This document shows positions 53,867 through 62,772 of a stretch of 64,000 nt of DNA, piece by piece. This DNA is from Carnimonas bestiolae (GTDB lineage Bacteria > Pseudomonadota > Gammaproteobacteria > Pseudomonadales > Halomonadaceae), in NCBI RefSeq assembly GCF_051251125.1, contig NZ_JBPCZL010000002.1. The stretch is one strand, 5' to 3'. The translations under genes were made by a program, and so were the position numbers. The notes beneath the pieces are model-generated. The model was not told the origin of the DNA. It searched no databases and saw nothing but the letters and a program-made list of their open reading frames with translations. Within the stretch, counting starts at the first letter, position 1. Every line of letters starts with the position of its first letter.

Positions 53867-56529
53867 GGGGTTTCTCCTGCCACCAGTGCTTCGCGTTGAC
53901 GGGCGATGAATTTTTTCAGCTCGGGAATGCACGAGCCGCAATTAGTGCCGCACTGCAGTGTTTTGCCAAGCTGTGCGACGTCGTGGCAGCCCTGCTGTAG
54001 GGCCTCAGAGATAGCGGTTTCTCCCACGTTGAAGCAACTGCATACGATGGTGCCGCTAGGTGATTTGCCGCCGTGAGCACGTCCTGCCAACAGCGATAGC
54101 CGCGCTTGCGCATTATCAGGACACTGTGTGAATGCCGAGACGATTGCTTGTCGGTCCAGCGAGGGAAGCGCGCGGTGCGCATAAAACGCCAGCTGTAATT
54201 TCTGGTCCTTCCACGCCAGCAGATTGAAGCCGTCGTCTCCTATTCGTGCTGACTGACAGACCCACTGACCGGTACCGAACTGCTGATCCAGCCAAGCGTT
54301 CCAGTCGTCAGGAATGGTGGTGTCGGCCAGCGTGAAGTGCGTGACGTCCGGTTGGGTAATGCGACTCCAGTACGCGACCGGTGGTGGCGCAGAGGCGTTA
54401 CCGCGTAAAAACACTTCGGCCTGCCATACGGCGTCCCAGCGCTGAATACGTACAGGCATCTGTTTGCTTTCGGGCTGTCCCGAGAGCGGGTCGGTATGGG
54501 CCTCGATTAACGCATCGACCCTCGCTTGCTGGCTGAATTGGCTGTTCCAGTGCATGGGGACGAACAGGCTGCCGCGCGGTTGCTGAGGATCAGGCTGCGC
54601 GCGCAATAGTAACCAGCCGTGCGTTGACGACACCCGTAGCAGATCGCCCGCTTGAGCCGTTGGACAATCATCGGGATGGAATTGAGCGAAGGGTTCGCTG
54701 CAGTGCTGCATCAGCCGCGCAGATTTGCCCGTACGCGTCATGGTGTGCCACTGATCGCGTATGCGGCCGGTATTCATGATCAAGGGATACGCGTTGCTGG
54801 GCCGATTGATCGGTAGTCGGGGAGCGATGGCAACGAGCCGGGCCTTGCTGTCGGGGTGGTAAAACTTGCCGTCGGTAAACAGCCGCGTGGTGCCTTGCGG
54901 ATGGCGGTCGTTAACCGGCCACTGGATAGGTGCCATCGCGTCCCACTGCGCATTGGATAGCTGCGCCAGACCACTGATATCAAAGGCACGCTGACCGTGG
55001 TTCTCGAAACCGGAAAGCTGCGCATGCTCGCGAAAAATCTCGGCCGGATGTTGATAGTCGAAGGCCTCCGCGAAGCCCAGGCGCTGGGCAACCTGGCTAA
55101 TAATCCACCAGTCGGGCTTTGCCTCTCCGGGGGCGGGCAGGAAGCTGCGCTGTCGCGACACAGTGCGCGTGGAATTGGTCACCGTGCCGTTTTTCTCACC
55201 CCATCCCAGTGCGGGCAGGCAAATATGCGCTGCGCGGGTGGTATCGGTGTCGTGCATAAGATCGGACACAATCACCAGCGGGCACTGTGCGAGTCCAGCA
55301 CGAACGCGATCAGCATCCGGCAGCGAGACCAGCGGATTGGTGCCCATGATCCATACGGCTTTGATTTGCCCCGATTCGATGGCTTGAAACAAATCGACAG
55401 CGTTCAACCCAGGGGCTGTAGCGACTCGATCGCTGTGCCAAAAACGGCTAACACGATCGATATCCTGGGGCGTGAAGCCCATGTGCGCGGCCAGCTGATT
55501 CGCCAGTCCGCCTACTTCGCGACCGCCCATGGCATTGGGCTGGCCGGTAATCGAAAACGGTCCGCAGCCAGCGCGACCGATGTGGCCCATCGCCAAATGC
55601 AGATTGATGATGGCGTTGCATTTGTCGACGCCAGAGCTCGACTGATTAATGCCCATCGAATACAGCGTTAGCAGCCGTTCACTGTCGCCAATGTATTGGT
55701 AAAACGTCTCCAACTGAGCCGCCGACAGGCCGCAAAAATCAGCGGTTTTCGCCAAGGTCCACTGCGCTGCCGCCGCCAGCGTCTCCTCGGTACCGACCGT
55801 ATGCTGCACTAAATAAGCGTTATCGAGCTTGTCTTGCGCGGCCATCGTGTTGAGCGCGCCGCAAAATAACGCCGCATCGCTGCCGGGGCGTAGCGGGAGA
55901 TGCAGGTCGGCAATATCGCAGGTTGCCGTAGGGCGCGGATCAATCACCACGATGCGCATGGCAGGGCGCGCCTGTTTGGCCTGCACCAGCCGTTGATACA
56001 TCACTGGATGAGCCCAGGCGGCATTCGAGCCAGTCAGAATAACGCAGTCGGCCAGTTCGATATCCTGGTAATCGCAGGGCACTGCATCGGCGCCGAAGGC
56101 ACGTTTATAGCCCATCACCGCCGACGCCATGCACAGCCGCGAGTTGGTATCCATGTTGCTGGCACCGATGAAGCCTTTCATCAGTTTGTTGGCGACATAG
56201 TAATCTTCGGTGAGCAACTGCCCGGAACCGTAAAAGGCCACGGCTTGCGGGCCATACTCATCGATCGTGGCGCGCAGTCCATCGGCCACCGCATCGAGCG
56301 CACGCGACCAGCTTACTGGCCGCTGATGGATCTGCGGTTGCAGCAACCGACCCTCCAGCCCCAGCGTTTCTCCCAGTGCGCTGCCTTTAACGCACATTCG
56401 TCCAAGATTCGCCGGATGCGTCTCTTCGCCGTGGGCGACATAGCCCGTGTCCTGCGGCTGCATGCGTATGCCGCAGCCCACGCCGCAGTAGGCGCAGGTC
56501 GTGGAGATGGCGTTTGACCGCTGACTCAT
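53863..56529 (-). CDS. nasA: Assimilatory nitrate reductase catalytic subunit NasA
   Basis: A molybdenum bis-MGD enzyme of 888 residues that reduces nitrate to nitrite in the cytoplasm. The N-terminal [4Fe-4S] motif is CAYCGVGCGI...RMCVKG, followed by the molybdopterin domains (GSNAAWAHPVMYQR, SMGINQSSSGVDKCNAIINLH). A C-terminal BFD-like [2Fe-2S] domain is present: CSCFNVGE...CGTNCGSC. No NADH site is present, so electrons come from the upstream NasB-like part. Its ATG overlaps the stop of the fusion gene by four bases. Confidence 0.95.
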   Translation of the reverse strand: MSQRSNAISTTCAYCGVGCGIRMQPQDTGYVAHGEETHPANLGRMCVKGSALGETLGLEGRLLQPQIHQRPVSWSRALDAVADGLRATIDEYGPQAVAFYGSGQLLTEDYYVANKLMKGFIGASNMDTNSRLCMASAVMGYKRAFGADAVPCDYQDIELADCVILTGSNAAWAHPVMYQRLVQAKQARPAMRIVVIDPRPTATCDIADLHLPLRPGSDAALFCGALNTMAAQDKLDNAYLVQHTVGTEETLAAAAQWTLAKTADFCGLSAAQLETFYQYIGDSERLLTLYSMGINQSSSGVDKCNAIINLHLAMGHIGRAGCGPFSITGQPNAMGGREVGGLANQLAAHMGFTPQDIDRVSRFWHSDRVATAPGLNAVDLFQAIESGQIKAVWIMGTNPLVSLPDADRVRAGLAQCPLVIVSDLMHDTDTTRAAHICLPALGWGEKNGTVTNSTRTVSRQRSFLPAPGEAKPDWWIISQVAQRLGFAEAFDYQHPAEIFREHAQLSGFENHGQRAFDISGLAQLSNAQWDAMAPIQWPVNDRHPQGTTRLFTDGKFYHPDSKARLVAIAPRLPINRPSNAYPLIMNTGRIRDQWHTMTRTGKSARLMQHCSEPFAQFHPDDCPTAQAGDLLRVSSTHGWLLLRAQPDPQQPRGSLFVPMHWNSQFSQQARVDALIEAHTDPLSGQPESKQMPVRIQRWDAVWQAEVFLRGNASAPPPVAYWSRITQPDVTHFTLADTTIPDDWNAWLDQQFGTGQWVCQSARIGDDGFNLLAWKDQKLQLAFYAHRALPSLDRQAIVSAFTQCPDNAQARLSLLAGRAHGGKSPSGTIVCSCFNVGETAISEALQQGCHDVAQLGKTLQCGTNCGSCIPELKKFIARQREALVAGETP

Positions 56530-59500
56530 AAGCTGACCGTATCGATGATGTCGGTGTCATTGGTGTCGACGGGCATTGGCTGCGACTGAACCCAGACGCG
56601 TCCCGCCTCTACCTTGACTGGCCAGACATCCAATCGGCTGTCGGCAGATTCAACGTTACGCCCATCTTCCAGGCGGAAGCGCTGCTTGTAGAGCGGCGAG
56701 ATCACGATTGGATCACCTTTAACATCGCCCACCAGACCGCGTGACAGCACGTTGGCATCGCTGTTGGGTTCGCGATTGCTGAGCGCGAATACTCGCTGTG
56801 GGTGATGCGGAAGATGGAACAGCGCAACCTGCTGTCCGGCCAGTCTGGCGGCCACGCCCGCGTTATCGGGAATAGCGCTGAGATCGCATACATCCACCCA
56901 CGCTTGATCGTTCTCGGGTGCAGTGGCATCGACTGCCAGCGCTAGCCGCTCCTCGTGGTTGGCCGGGCGAACCTGCTTACGCTCTGGCACCATCACGACG
57001 GACTCGTCCGGTTGGTCGCTGTTAACAAACGTCTTGAACAGCGCCAGCCGCTCGGGGTCAGCGAGCGTAGTGCGCCACTCGCATTGGTAGGTATCAATCA
57101 CCGTACTCATTTCGTGTTCCAGCTCAGCACCAATACCGAGGCTGTCTTCCAGCACCACCTGACGCAGATACTCCATTCCGCCTTCCAGATTATTCAGCCA
57201 CACACTGGTGCGCTGCAGGCGATCAGCGGTACGCACGTAGAACATCAGGAAGCGGTCAATAGTGCGAATCAGCAGCTCGGTGCTGATGTCCTGAGCGAGC
57301 AGGTCGGCGTGGCGTGGTTTCATACCGCCGTTACCGCACACAAACAAATTCCAGCCTTTCTCGGTGGCAATCACCCCCACGTCTTTGCTCTGCGCCTCGG
57401 CGCACTCGCGGGTGCAGCCGGATACCGCCATTTTGATTTTGTGCGGTGATCGTAGGCCCTTGTAGCGATTCTCCAAAAACAGCGCGAGTGCGGTGGAGTC
57501 CTGCACGCCATAGCGGCACCAGCTAGAGCCGACGCAGGATTTCACGGTGCGCAGCGATTTGCCGTAGGCATGGCCGGTTTCGAATCCAGCGTCGATCAGC
57601 TGTTGCCAGATTTCCGGCAGGTGTTCGAGGCGAGCGCCGAACAGGTCAACGCGCTGGCCGCCGGTAATTTTGGTGTAGAGGTTGTACTGCTTGGCAACGT
57701 TGCCGATGGCGATCAGCCCCTCTGGAGTAATTTCTCCTGCGGGAACGCGAGGCACCACCGAGTAGGTGCCGTCTTTCTGGATGTTGGCGAAAAAACGGTC
57801 ATTGGTGTCCTGCAACGGCAGGTGCTGGGGCTTGAGCAGATAGTCGTTCCAGCAGGATGCCAGGATCGAGCCCACCATCGGTTTACAGATTTCGCAGCCG
57901 TGGCCCTGACCGTGCTTACTTAGCAGTTCTTCCCAACTGCGAATGTTGCCGACGCGTATCAGGTGGTAGAGCTCCTGACGCGAGTAGGCGAAGTGCTCGC
58001 AGACGTCCTTTTTGACCTCAACGCCCAGCTCGGTGAGGGTGAAATCCATGATCTGCTTGGTGAGCGCCGCACAGCCGCCGCAGCCGGTGGCGGCGCGGGT
58101 GTGAGCCTTGATGGCAGACATATCACTGCAGCCGTCCTCGACCGCCGCGCGGATATCGGCCTTGCTGACGTTATGGCAAGAACAGATTTGCGCAGTGTCG
58201 GGCAGTGCGGCAACGCCCAGCGCTGGCGCTGCCGAGCCCTCTTGGGCAGGCAGAATCAGCGTCTCGGGATGGGCGGGCAGCGGCATGTCGTTAAGCATCA
58301 TTTGCAGTAACGTGTCGTAGTCACTGCTATCGCCCACCAGCACCGCGCCCAGCAGCCGTTTGCGGTCTTTTGACACGACAATCTTTTTATACACTTCGGC
58401 GGGGCCATCGACCCAGCGATAGCATTGACTGCCCGGCGTACTTCCGTGCGCGTCGCCGAGCGAGGCCACTTCGACTCCCAGCAGCTTGAGTTTGGTGCTC
58501 ATGTCGGCGCCAGCGAACGCGCCCTCACCGCCAGCGAGGGTGTCGGCCAATGTACGTGCCATTTGGTAGCCTGGTGCCACCAGACCGAAGGTTTGGTTAT
58601 TCCATACGGCGCATTCGCCGATGGCGAAGATGGCAGAATCAGAGCTCCGGCACTGGTCGTCAATCACGATGCCACCGCGCGCGCCTATTTCCAGGCCGCT
58701 TTGTCGAGCGAGCCGATCGTTTGGGCGGATGCCGGCCGAAAACAGCACCAGATCGGTCTCAAGATCGCTGCCGTCGGCAAATGCCATTCGATAGTGGCTT
58801 GTCTCGCCGGGCTCGATAGCGAGGGTTTGCTTACTGGTATGCACCTGGACGCCCAGCGCTTCGATCTTTTGCTGTAGCACGCGCGCGCCGTCTTCATCCA
58901 ACTGAACGCCCATCAGTCGAGGGCCGAACTCCACCACGTGCGTGTCGAGCCCGAGGTTTTTAAGCGCGTTGGCGGCTTCAAGCCCGAGCAGGCCGCCGCC
59001 CACCACCACACCGGTAGAGGCTGACGCCGCACGGGATTTGATCGCGGCCAGATCGTCGAGCGTGCGATACACCAGACAACCTTCGGCGTCGTTGCCTGGA
59101 ATTGGCGGAACAAAGGGGTACGACCCTGTGGCGAGCACCAGCAGGTCGTAAGCCATCTGATGACCCTGAGTGTCGACCACATAGCGACGCTGTTTATCGA
59201 TGTGGTCGATGCCCTGACCAAGACGCAGTTCAATGCCGGCGGCTTCGAAGAAGCCCTCTTCGACCATCGTCAGCGATTCGGCAGTGCGCCCCGAGAACAG
59301 CTCGGAAAGGTGCACGCGGTCGTAGGCGGGCGACGTTTCTTCGGCGAACACGACGATCTGATAGGTCAAATGCAGCTCGCGTTCGACCAGCTGTTGTAGA
59401 AAGTGGTGGCCGACCATTCCGTGTCCGACCATGGCAAGTACGGGTTTGGACATTGCTGTGCCCCTCATCTTGTTAGCGATTATTGGTGCGTTTTTTATGG

Positions 59501-60719
59501 CCTTGGATTCAGCAGAGTCGGCGTTTTCAGGGCCGAACAGGCTTGCCTGTGAAGGCGGCGGCTGGGTGTTATTGAGGCAAGATAAATAGTGCGCACCGTC
59601 ACTGATATCTCCCCACAGCAGCACGCCCCTGAGTTGGTTGTCACGAATCAACAAACGGCGATAGTGGTGGTCGAAGGGATCGAACGAGGTGTGAACCTGA
59701 TCGCCCTCACAGGCGTTCAATTCACCGGCACAAAACAGATTCAGGCCGGTTACTTTCAATCGCAGCGCTACGTGGTGTTGCTCAATGGACGATGGAGTCA
59801 TTCCCGCCAGCTGTGCGGCCAGCCGTTCGGCCTGCTGCCAACAGGGAGCGACCAGTCCGGGGGTGAGAGTGCCCGATTGACAGCATTCGCCGATGGCGAA
59901 GATGCGCGGATCGGAGGTTTGCAACGCGTCATTGACGACGATGCCGTGCTCGCACGCTAGGCCGGCAGCCTGTGCCAGCGCGATGTTCGGCTGTATTCCT
60001 GCCGCTACGACTACCCGCTCGGCAGCGATAGTGCGGCCATCATCGAGCATTACCGCCCGTACTTGGCCTTCGCTATCCGCGAGATAAGCAGCGGGCGTCG
60101 CTTCGGTTAACACCTGAACGCCGCGTGCCACTAGGCTGTCGTGCAGTAGTTGCGCAGCGTAGCTATCGAGCTGCTGGCTCATCAGATGGCGACTGCGGTT
60201 GACCAGCGTGACACGCATGTTGCGCAGCGCGAGCGCGGCAGCGGCTTCGATACCCAATACGCCACCACCGATCACCACCACTGGCTGCTCTGGATAGGAC
60301 GTCGCCAGAATGGCATCGACGTCTTGCTGAGTGCGGAAGCCGTGAATGCCGCTCGATGCTGCGCCTGGCAGGGAAGGCATTACCGACCGTGAACCGGTGG
60401 CGATCACGAGATGGTCGTAGTGCAGTGTGCGGTCGCCGACCGTAACGCTTTGCGCTTGGCGGCATATCGCGGTGACCGCGGTACCTTTCAGCAGCGTTAC
60501 CCCGTGACGCCGATACCAGTCGGTGTCGTGGGTGACGATGCCGGCAAAATGCTCTTCTCCCGCCAGCACCGGGGTCAGCATGATGCGGTTGTAGGCAGGC
60601 TGCGGCTCTTCGCCAATGACCACAATACGGAAGCGGCCTGGTGCCTTCTCGCAAAGCTGCTCGATCAGGCGCGCGCCTGCCATGCCGTTGCCGATCACGA
60701 TGAGAGTGGGCTTGTCCAT
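56526..60719 (-). CDS. NasB-NirB-NirD fusion: nitrate reductase flavoprotein plus assimilatory NADH nitrite reductase
   Basis: One continuous frame of 1397 codons from ATG 60719 (GGAG upstream) to the nasA overlap. Residues 1 to about 395 are a NasB-like FAD/NAD reductase (LIVIGNGMAGARL, VVVIGGGVLGIEAAAALAL). A 40-residue polar linker follows. Then a complete NirB begins at Met 423 (base 59453): second FAD and NAD folds (VGHGMVGHHFL, VVVGGGLLGLEAA), BFD-like cysteines (CSCHNVSK...GCGGC), and the siroheme/[4Fe-4S] cysteines CVGSSWC and CTREC at about 57400-57540. The last 125 or so residues (after about 56905) are NirD: DVCDLSAIPDNAGV, VLSRGLVGD, QRFRLEDG. A strong GAGGGG seven bases before ATG 59453 could yield NirB-NirD separately. 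Confidence 0.9.
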   Translation of the reverse strand: MDKPTLIVIGNGMAGARLIEQLCEKAPGRFRIVVIGEEPQPAYNRIMLTPVLAGEEHFAGIVTHDTDWYRRHGVTLLKGTAVTAICRQAQSVTVGDRTLHYDHLVIATGSRSVMPSLPGAASSGIHGFRTQQDVDAILATSYPEQPVVVIGGGVLGIEAAAALALRNMRVTLVNRSRHLMSQQLDSYAAQLLHDSLVARGVQVLTEATPAAYLADSEGQVRAVMLDDGRTIAAERVVVAAGIQPNIALAQAAGLACEHGIVVNDALQTSDPRIFAIGECCQSGTLTPGLVAPCWQQAERLAAQLAGMTPSSIEQHHVALRLKVTGLNLFCAGELNACEGDQVHTSFDPFDHHYRRLLIRDNQLRGVLLWGDISDGAHYLSCLNNTQPPPSQASLFGPENADSAESKAIKNAPIIANKMRGTAMSKPVLAMVGHGMVGHHFLQQLVERELHLTYQIVVFAEETSPAYDRVHLSELFSGRTAESLTMVEEGFFEAAGIELRLGQGIDHIDKQRRYVVDTQGHQMAYDLLVLATGSYPFVPPIPGNDAEGCLVYRTLDDLAAIKSRAASASTGVVVGGGLLGLEAANALKNLGLDTHVVEFGPRLMGVQLDEDGARVLQQKIEALGVQVHTSKQTLAIEPGETSHYRMAFADGSDLETDLVLFSAGIRPNDRLARQSGLEIGARGGIVIDDQCRSSDSAIFAIGECAVWNNQTFGLVAPGYQMARTLADTLAGGEGAFAGADMSTKLKLLGVEVASLGDAHGSTPGSQCYRWVDGPAEVYKKIVVSKDRKRLLGAVLVGDSSDYDTLLQMMLNDMPLPAHPETLILPAQEGSAAPALGVAALPDTAQICSCHNVSKADIRAAVEDGCSDMSAIKAHTRAATGCGGCAALTKQIMDFTLTELGVEVKKDVCEHFAYSRQELYHLIRVGNIRSWEELLSKHGQGHGCEICKPMVGSILASCWNDYLLKPQHLPLQDTNDRFFANIQKDGTYSVVPRVPAGEITPEGLIAIGNVAKQYNLYTKITGGQRVDLFGARLEHLPEIWQQLIDAGFETGHAYGKSLRTVKSCVGSSWCRYGVQDSTALALFLENRYKGLRSPHKIKMAVSGCTRECAEAQSKDVGVIATEKGWNLFVCGNGGMKPRHADLLAQDISTELLIRTIDRFLMFYVRTADRLQRTSVWLNNLEGGMEYLRQVVLEDSLGIGAELEHEMSTVIDTYQCEWRTTLADPERLALFKTFVNSDQPDESVVMVPERKQVRPANHEERLALAVDATAPENDQAWVDVCDLSAIPDNAGVAARLAGQQVALFHLPHHPQRVFALSNREPNSDANVLSRGLVGDVKGDPIVISPLYKQRFRLEDGRNVESADSRLDVWPVKVEAGRVWVQSQPMPVDTNDTDIIDTVSL
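59453..59472 (-). promoter_or_regulatory. Internal ribosome binding site for NirB within the fusion gene
   Basis: On the minus strand GAGGGG stands seven bases before ATG 59453, where a normal NirB protein (MSKPVLAMVGHG) begins. This looks like the ancestral nirB start preserved after loss of a stop codon in the linker, and could still be used. Confidence 0.6.
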
Positions 60720-60843
60720 TGCGCAGAACTCCACGGGCCCGTCAGGCCCACGCCCGATGTGTGTCGTGCGAGAAGCGCTGCAGGCATGCGTTAGCAGGCA
60801 GTGAGCAGTAATGAACCATGGCAGCTTCCCGTCCTCTGCAAAT

Positions 60844-60894
60844 AAAAAAGGCGTCAGCCAGCATCTGGTTTCCCAGACACTGACGGACGCCTTT
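60844..60894 (-). terminator. Leader terminator (attenuator) of the nas operon
   Basis: AAAGGCGTCCGTCAG... forms a 22-bp stem with ...CTGACGCCTTT around the tetraloop GAAA, with only one mismatch and three G-T pairs, followed by six T residues. It lies 125 bases upstream of the fusion gene start and would stop transcription unless relieved. Confidence 0.9.
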
Positions 60895-60900
60895 ATCCGT
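60883..60900 (-). promoter_or_regulatory. ANTAR-target hairpin 2 in the nas leader
   Basis: ACGGAT-AAAGGC-GTCCGT: a 6-bp stem (last pair T-G) with hexaloop AAAGGC, A at position 1 and G at position 4. It uses the same bases as the left arm of the terminator (60883-60894), so the two structures exclude each other. Confidence 0.8.
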
Positions 60901-60908
60901 AACTTCTC

Positions 60909-60930
60909 GCTAAACCGCCATTGGCTTAGC
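60909..60930 (-). promoter_or_regulatory. ANTAR-target hairpin 1 in the nas leader
   Basis: GCTAAGCC-AATGGC-GGTTTAGC: an 8-bp stem with one G-T pair and hexaloop AATGGC, again A at position 1 and G at position 4. Spaced eight bases before hairpin 2, as in known two-hairpin ANTAR targets. Confidence 0.8.
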
Positions 60931-60949
60931 CATCATTTACTTTCTGTAA

Positions 60950-60965
60950 AGCACGTTGCGTGCCA
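60950..60965 (-). promoter_or_regulatory. Sigma-54 promoter of the nas operon
   Basis: TGGCAC-N5-GTGCT, a one-mismatch version of TGGCAC-N5-TTGCT, with the required GG and GC ten bases apart. Transcription would begin near 60939, about nine bases before hairpin 1. Sigma-54 promoters also drive the Klebsiella nas operon. Confidence 0.8.
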
Positions 60966-61030
60966 AGTCGAAAACATCGCCCTGTAATGAGTAATTTGGT
61001 TTGTTTTCGTTGAGATGAACGCGGAAAACG

Positions 61031-61047
61031 TGCACCTTGATGGCGCA
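61031..61047 (-). promoter_or_regulatory. NtrC-like enhancer site
   Basis: TGCGCC-N5-GGTGCA matches the NtrC site TGCACC-N5-GGTGCA with a single change. It is centred about 100 bases upstream of the predicted start, the normal enhancer distance, and points to nitrogen-limitation control. Confidence 0.75.
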
Positions 61048-61191
61048 TCGTGCACATAAAGTTAGCGTTGGGAGCGCAAGTTCTCTGCCGCGTCGGGCAG
61101 GTTTTTCGCTGATCTACGCTGTGGCTACCGAGGAGAGCGCACTCTTTCGCGGCATCTGAAAGCAATGCGAGGGGCGCGCCAGTGGGTAAAA

Positions 61192-61207
61192 CGGCGCCTC
61201 TACGCCG
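61192..61207 (-). terminator. Short terminator after nasR
   Basis: CGGCG-TAGAGG-CGCCG followed by TTTTACCC on the minus strand, 15 bases after the nasR stop. The stem is only five pairs but GC-only. Confidence 0.5.
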
Positions 61208-61222
61208 CTGATCCGTGATCTC

Positions 61223-62440
61223 TCAGTGTGTCGGTTTCTCAAGCAAGGTGCCGACTTCTAGCATTGCTTGAGCGATCTCCGCCAACTTCTTGTTTTGTGC
61301 CATGGCTAAATTTTGCAGCGCCTTGTGCGCCTGCGGTTCGGTCATGCCATGGTGCTGCATTAACAGCCCCTTCGCTCGTTCGATGAGCTTGCGCTCAGCG
61401 AGCGTTTCTCGCAGCGTCGCCAACTCTTCTTCCTGCATTTGCAGACGCTGCGCCTGATGCTCGACCAGCTCGAGCACTGAGCGGCTCAGCTTGGGCGATA
61501 CAAGCGCCGCGTAGTCGCTGTCGTGCGGAAGCATTTGATCAATCTCCTGCTCCTGCTGTTCGAGGGAGGCTTCCGCACTGTCAATGCGCTGGCGGCAGCA
61601 TTCCATCAACACCGTTTCCAATGCATCTTCGAGCGTCTTCATATTATCGATGCGTGACGTCGTCAGCTCGAACCAGCGGACCGCGGTGATCGACGGCTCG
61701 TTGGAAGCGCTCGTACCCGTACAAGCGATACGCCGCAGGCGCTCAAACTCGCCGCCTGTTTGGGTGAGATAGCGCTGCCACAGCGCAAGACTGCGCTCGT
61801 CGGCAAATTCGCTGAAGGTTTGGAAGCAGCGCTCTTGTGCCTCTATCAACTCGATGATGTGCTGGCGATCGCTGGCGTCGAAGCGTTGAGCAGCGAAGCC
61901 CGCCGCTACCAGAGCCCGTTCCTGCCCTGCTAGTTCCTTGCCTTGCATGAAGCTAAATAATGCGAGCAACGCTTGGGAAATCGAGGGATCGCCCGAGGTA
62001 TCGACGATTTCGAAGATCAGCGCCAGCTGGGTGCGAATAACCTCACAATAGTGGTTCATCGCATGCGAACGGCTCACTTCCAGCGTCTGGATGTGCTGAC
62101 GTAGCGACGGCATTGTCGTAAGGCGATGCAGAACGGCGGCGATGCGGCTGAATAACCGCGATGAATTGGGCAGGCCGGCGCTGGTGAGATCCAGCGTTTC
62201 GAGCTGCTGGTTGATGGTTTGCTCGGCGTGCTGAGCGTACTGGATCTTCTCGCGCAGTAGGTCGCACCAGCCGTCTTCCTGACAGCACAGGTAGATATTA
62301 GCGGTACCGCGTTCTTGCTGTAGCAGGTGTATCAGTTGGCTAATTGCACCCACCAATTTACCCATCTGCAGAAGCTGCTGAAGGTCAGCGATTTCACTCT
62401 TTTTGGAGGCCAGCACGAAGTCGAGGGCGGTTAGATTCAT
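61223..62440 (-). CDS. nasR: Nitrate/nitrite-responsive antiterminator NasR (NIT-ANTAR)
   Basis: The 405-residue protein has an N-terminal all-helical nitrate-sensing NIT domain (residues about 25-280, with LLQQERGTANIYLC and FSFMQGKELAGQERALVAAGFA) and a C-terminal ANTAR RNA-binding domain (about 330-395: ATLRETLAERKLIERAKGLLM, EPQAHKALQNLAM). NasR binds leader RNA hairpins when nitrate or nitrite is present and prevents termination. The target structures are found directly downstream, before the nas operon. It begins with ATG 62440; the ribosome binding site is weak. Predicted to allow the operon to be expressed only with nitrate. Confidence 0.93.
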   Translation of the reverse strand: MNLTALDFVLASKKSEIADLQQLLQMGKLVGAISQLIHLLQQERGTANIYLCCQEDGWCDLLREKIQYAQHAEQTINQQLETLDLTSAGLPNSSRLFSRIAAVLHRLTTMPSLRQHIQTLEVSRSHAMNHYCEVIRTQLALIFEIVDTSGDPSISQALLALFSFMQGKELAGQERALVAAGFAAQRFDASDRQHIIELIEAQERCFQTFSEFADERSLALWQRYLTQTGGEFERLRRIACTGTSASNEPSITAVRWFELTTSRIDNMKTLEDALETVLMECCRQRIDSAEASLEQQEQEIDQMLPHDSDYAALVSPKLSRSVLELVEHQAQRLQMQEEELATLRETLAERKLIERAKGLLMQHHGMTEPQAHKALQNLAMAQNKKLAEIAQAMLEVGTLLEKPTH

Positions 62441-62772
62441 GGTCGAACCTGATGGCGAATAGTAATGATATGGGCAAGCAAGCAGTGTGCCACCGTCAGT
62501 GTTATCACGACGTTAAGCGTGGAAACGAACGGCTGAGAAGGCACGCGAAGGCTGTGGCGCTTAGGGTGAGCAGGGGCCGGCGGCAGGGTTGGCGTTCGTA
62601 TCGCCGGAAGGCGGCTAGCAGTGCCGCTTGGCAACACCGCAGCGCGTTGCTATTGCGTGTTCGTGAACGTCATTTGTAGCGTGACGCTGGCTCGTATCGC
62701 TTGGTATTTAAATGATGGCCATATCGGTTTGATCGTTCATCAACGTGGCCATCATCTGCGGTTTTTGGCGCT
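62441..62772. other. Intergenic region upstream of nasR
   Basis: About 330 bases. It holds copy 2 of the dispersed repeat (62671-62758) immediately before the end of the dehydrogenase gene and must contain the nasR promoter, which I could not place. No gene is seen. Confidence 0.4.
62671..62758 (+). repeat. Dispersed intergenic repeat, copy 2
   Basis: Starts CATTTGTAGCGTGACG and is aligned gap-free with 52665-52752 over about 85 bases. The minus-strand frame corresponding to copy 1 hits a stop after MNDQTDMAII, so at least this copy is not coding in that frame. Confidence 0.6.

Larger units (their letters stand above)
60720..61222. other. Control region between nasR and the nitrate-assimilation operon
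   Basis: No gene lies here. On the minus strand it reads, in order: the nasR terminator, an NtrC-like site, a sigma-54 promoter, two A-N-N-G-N-N-loop hairpins, an overlapping intrinsic terminator, and the start of the fusion gene. Each is listed separately. Confidence 0.75.
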
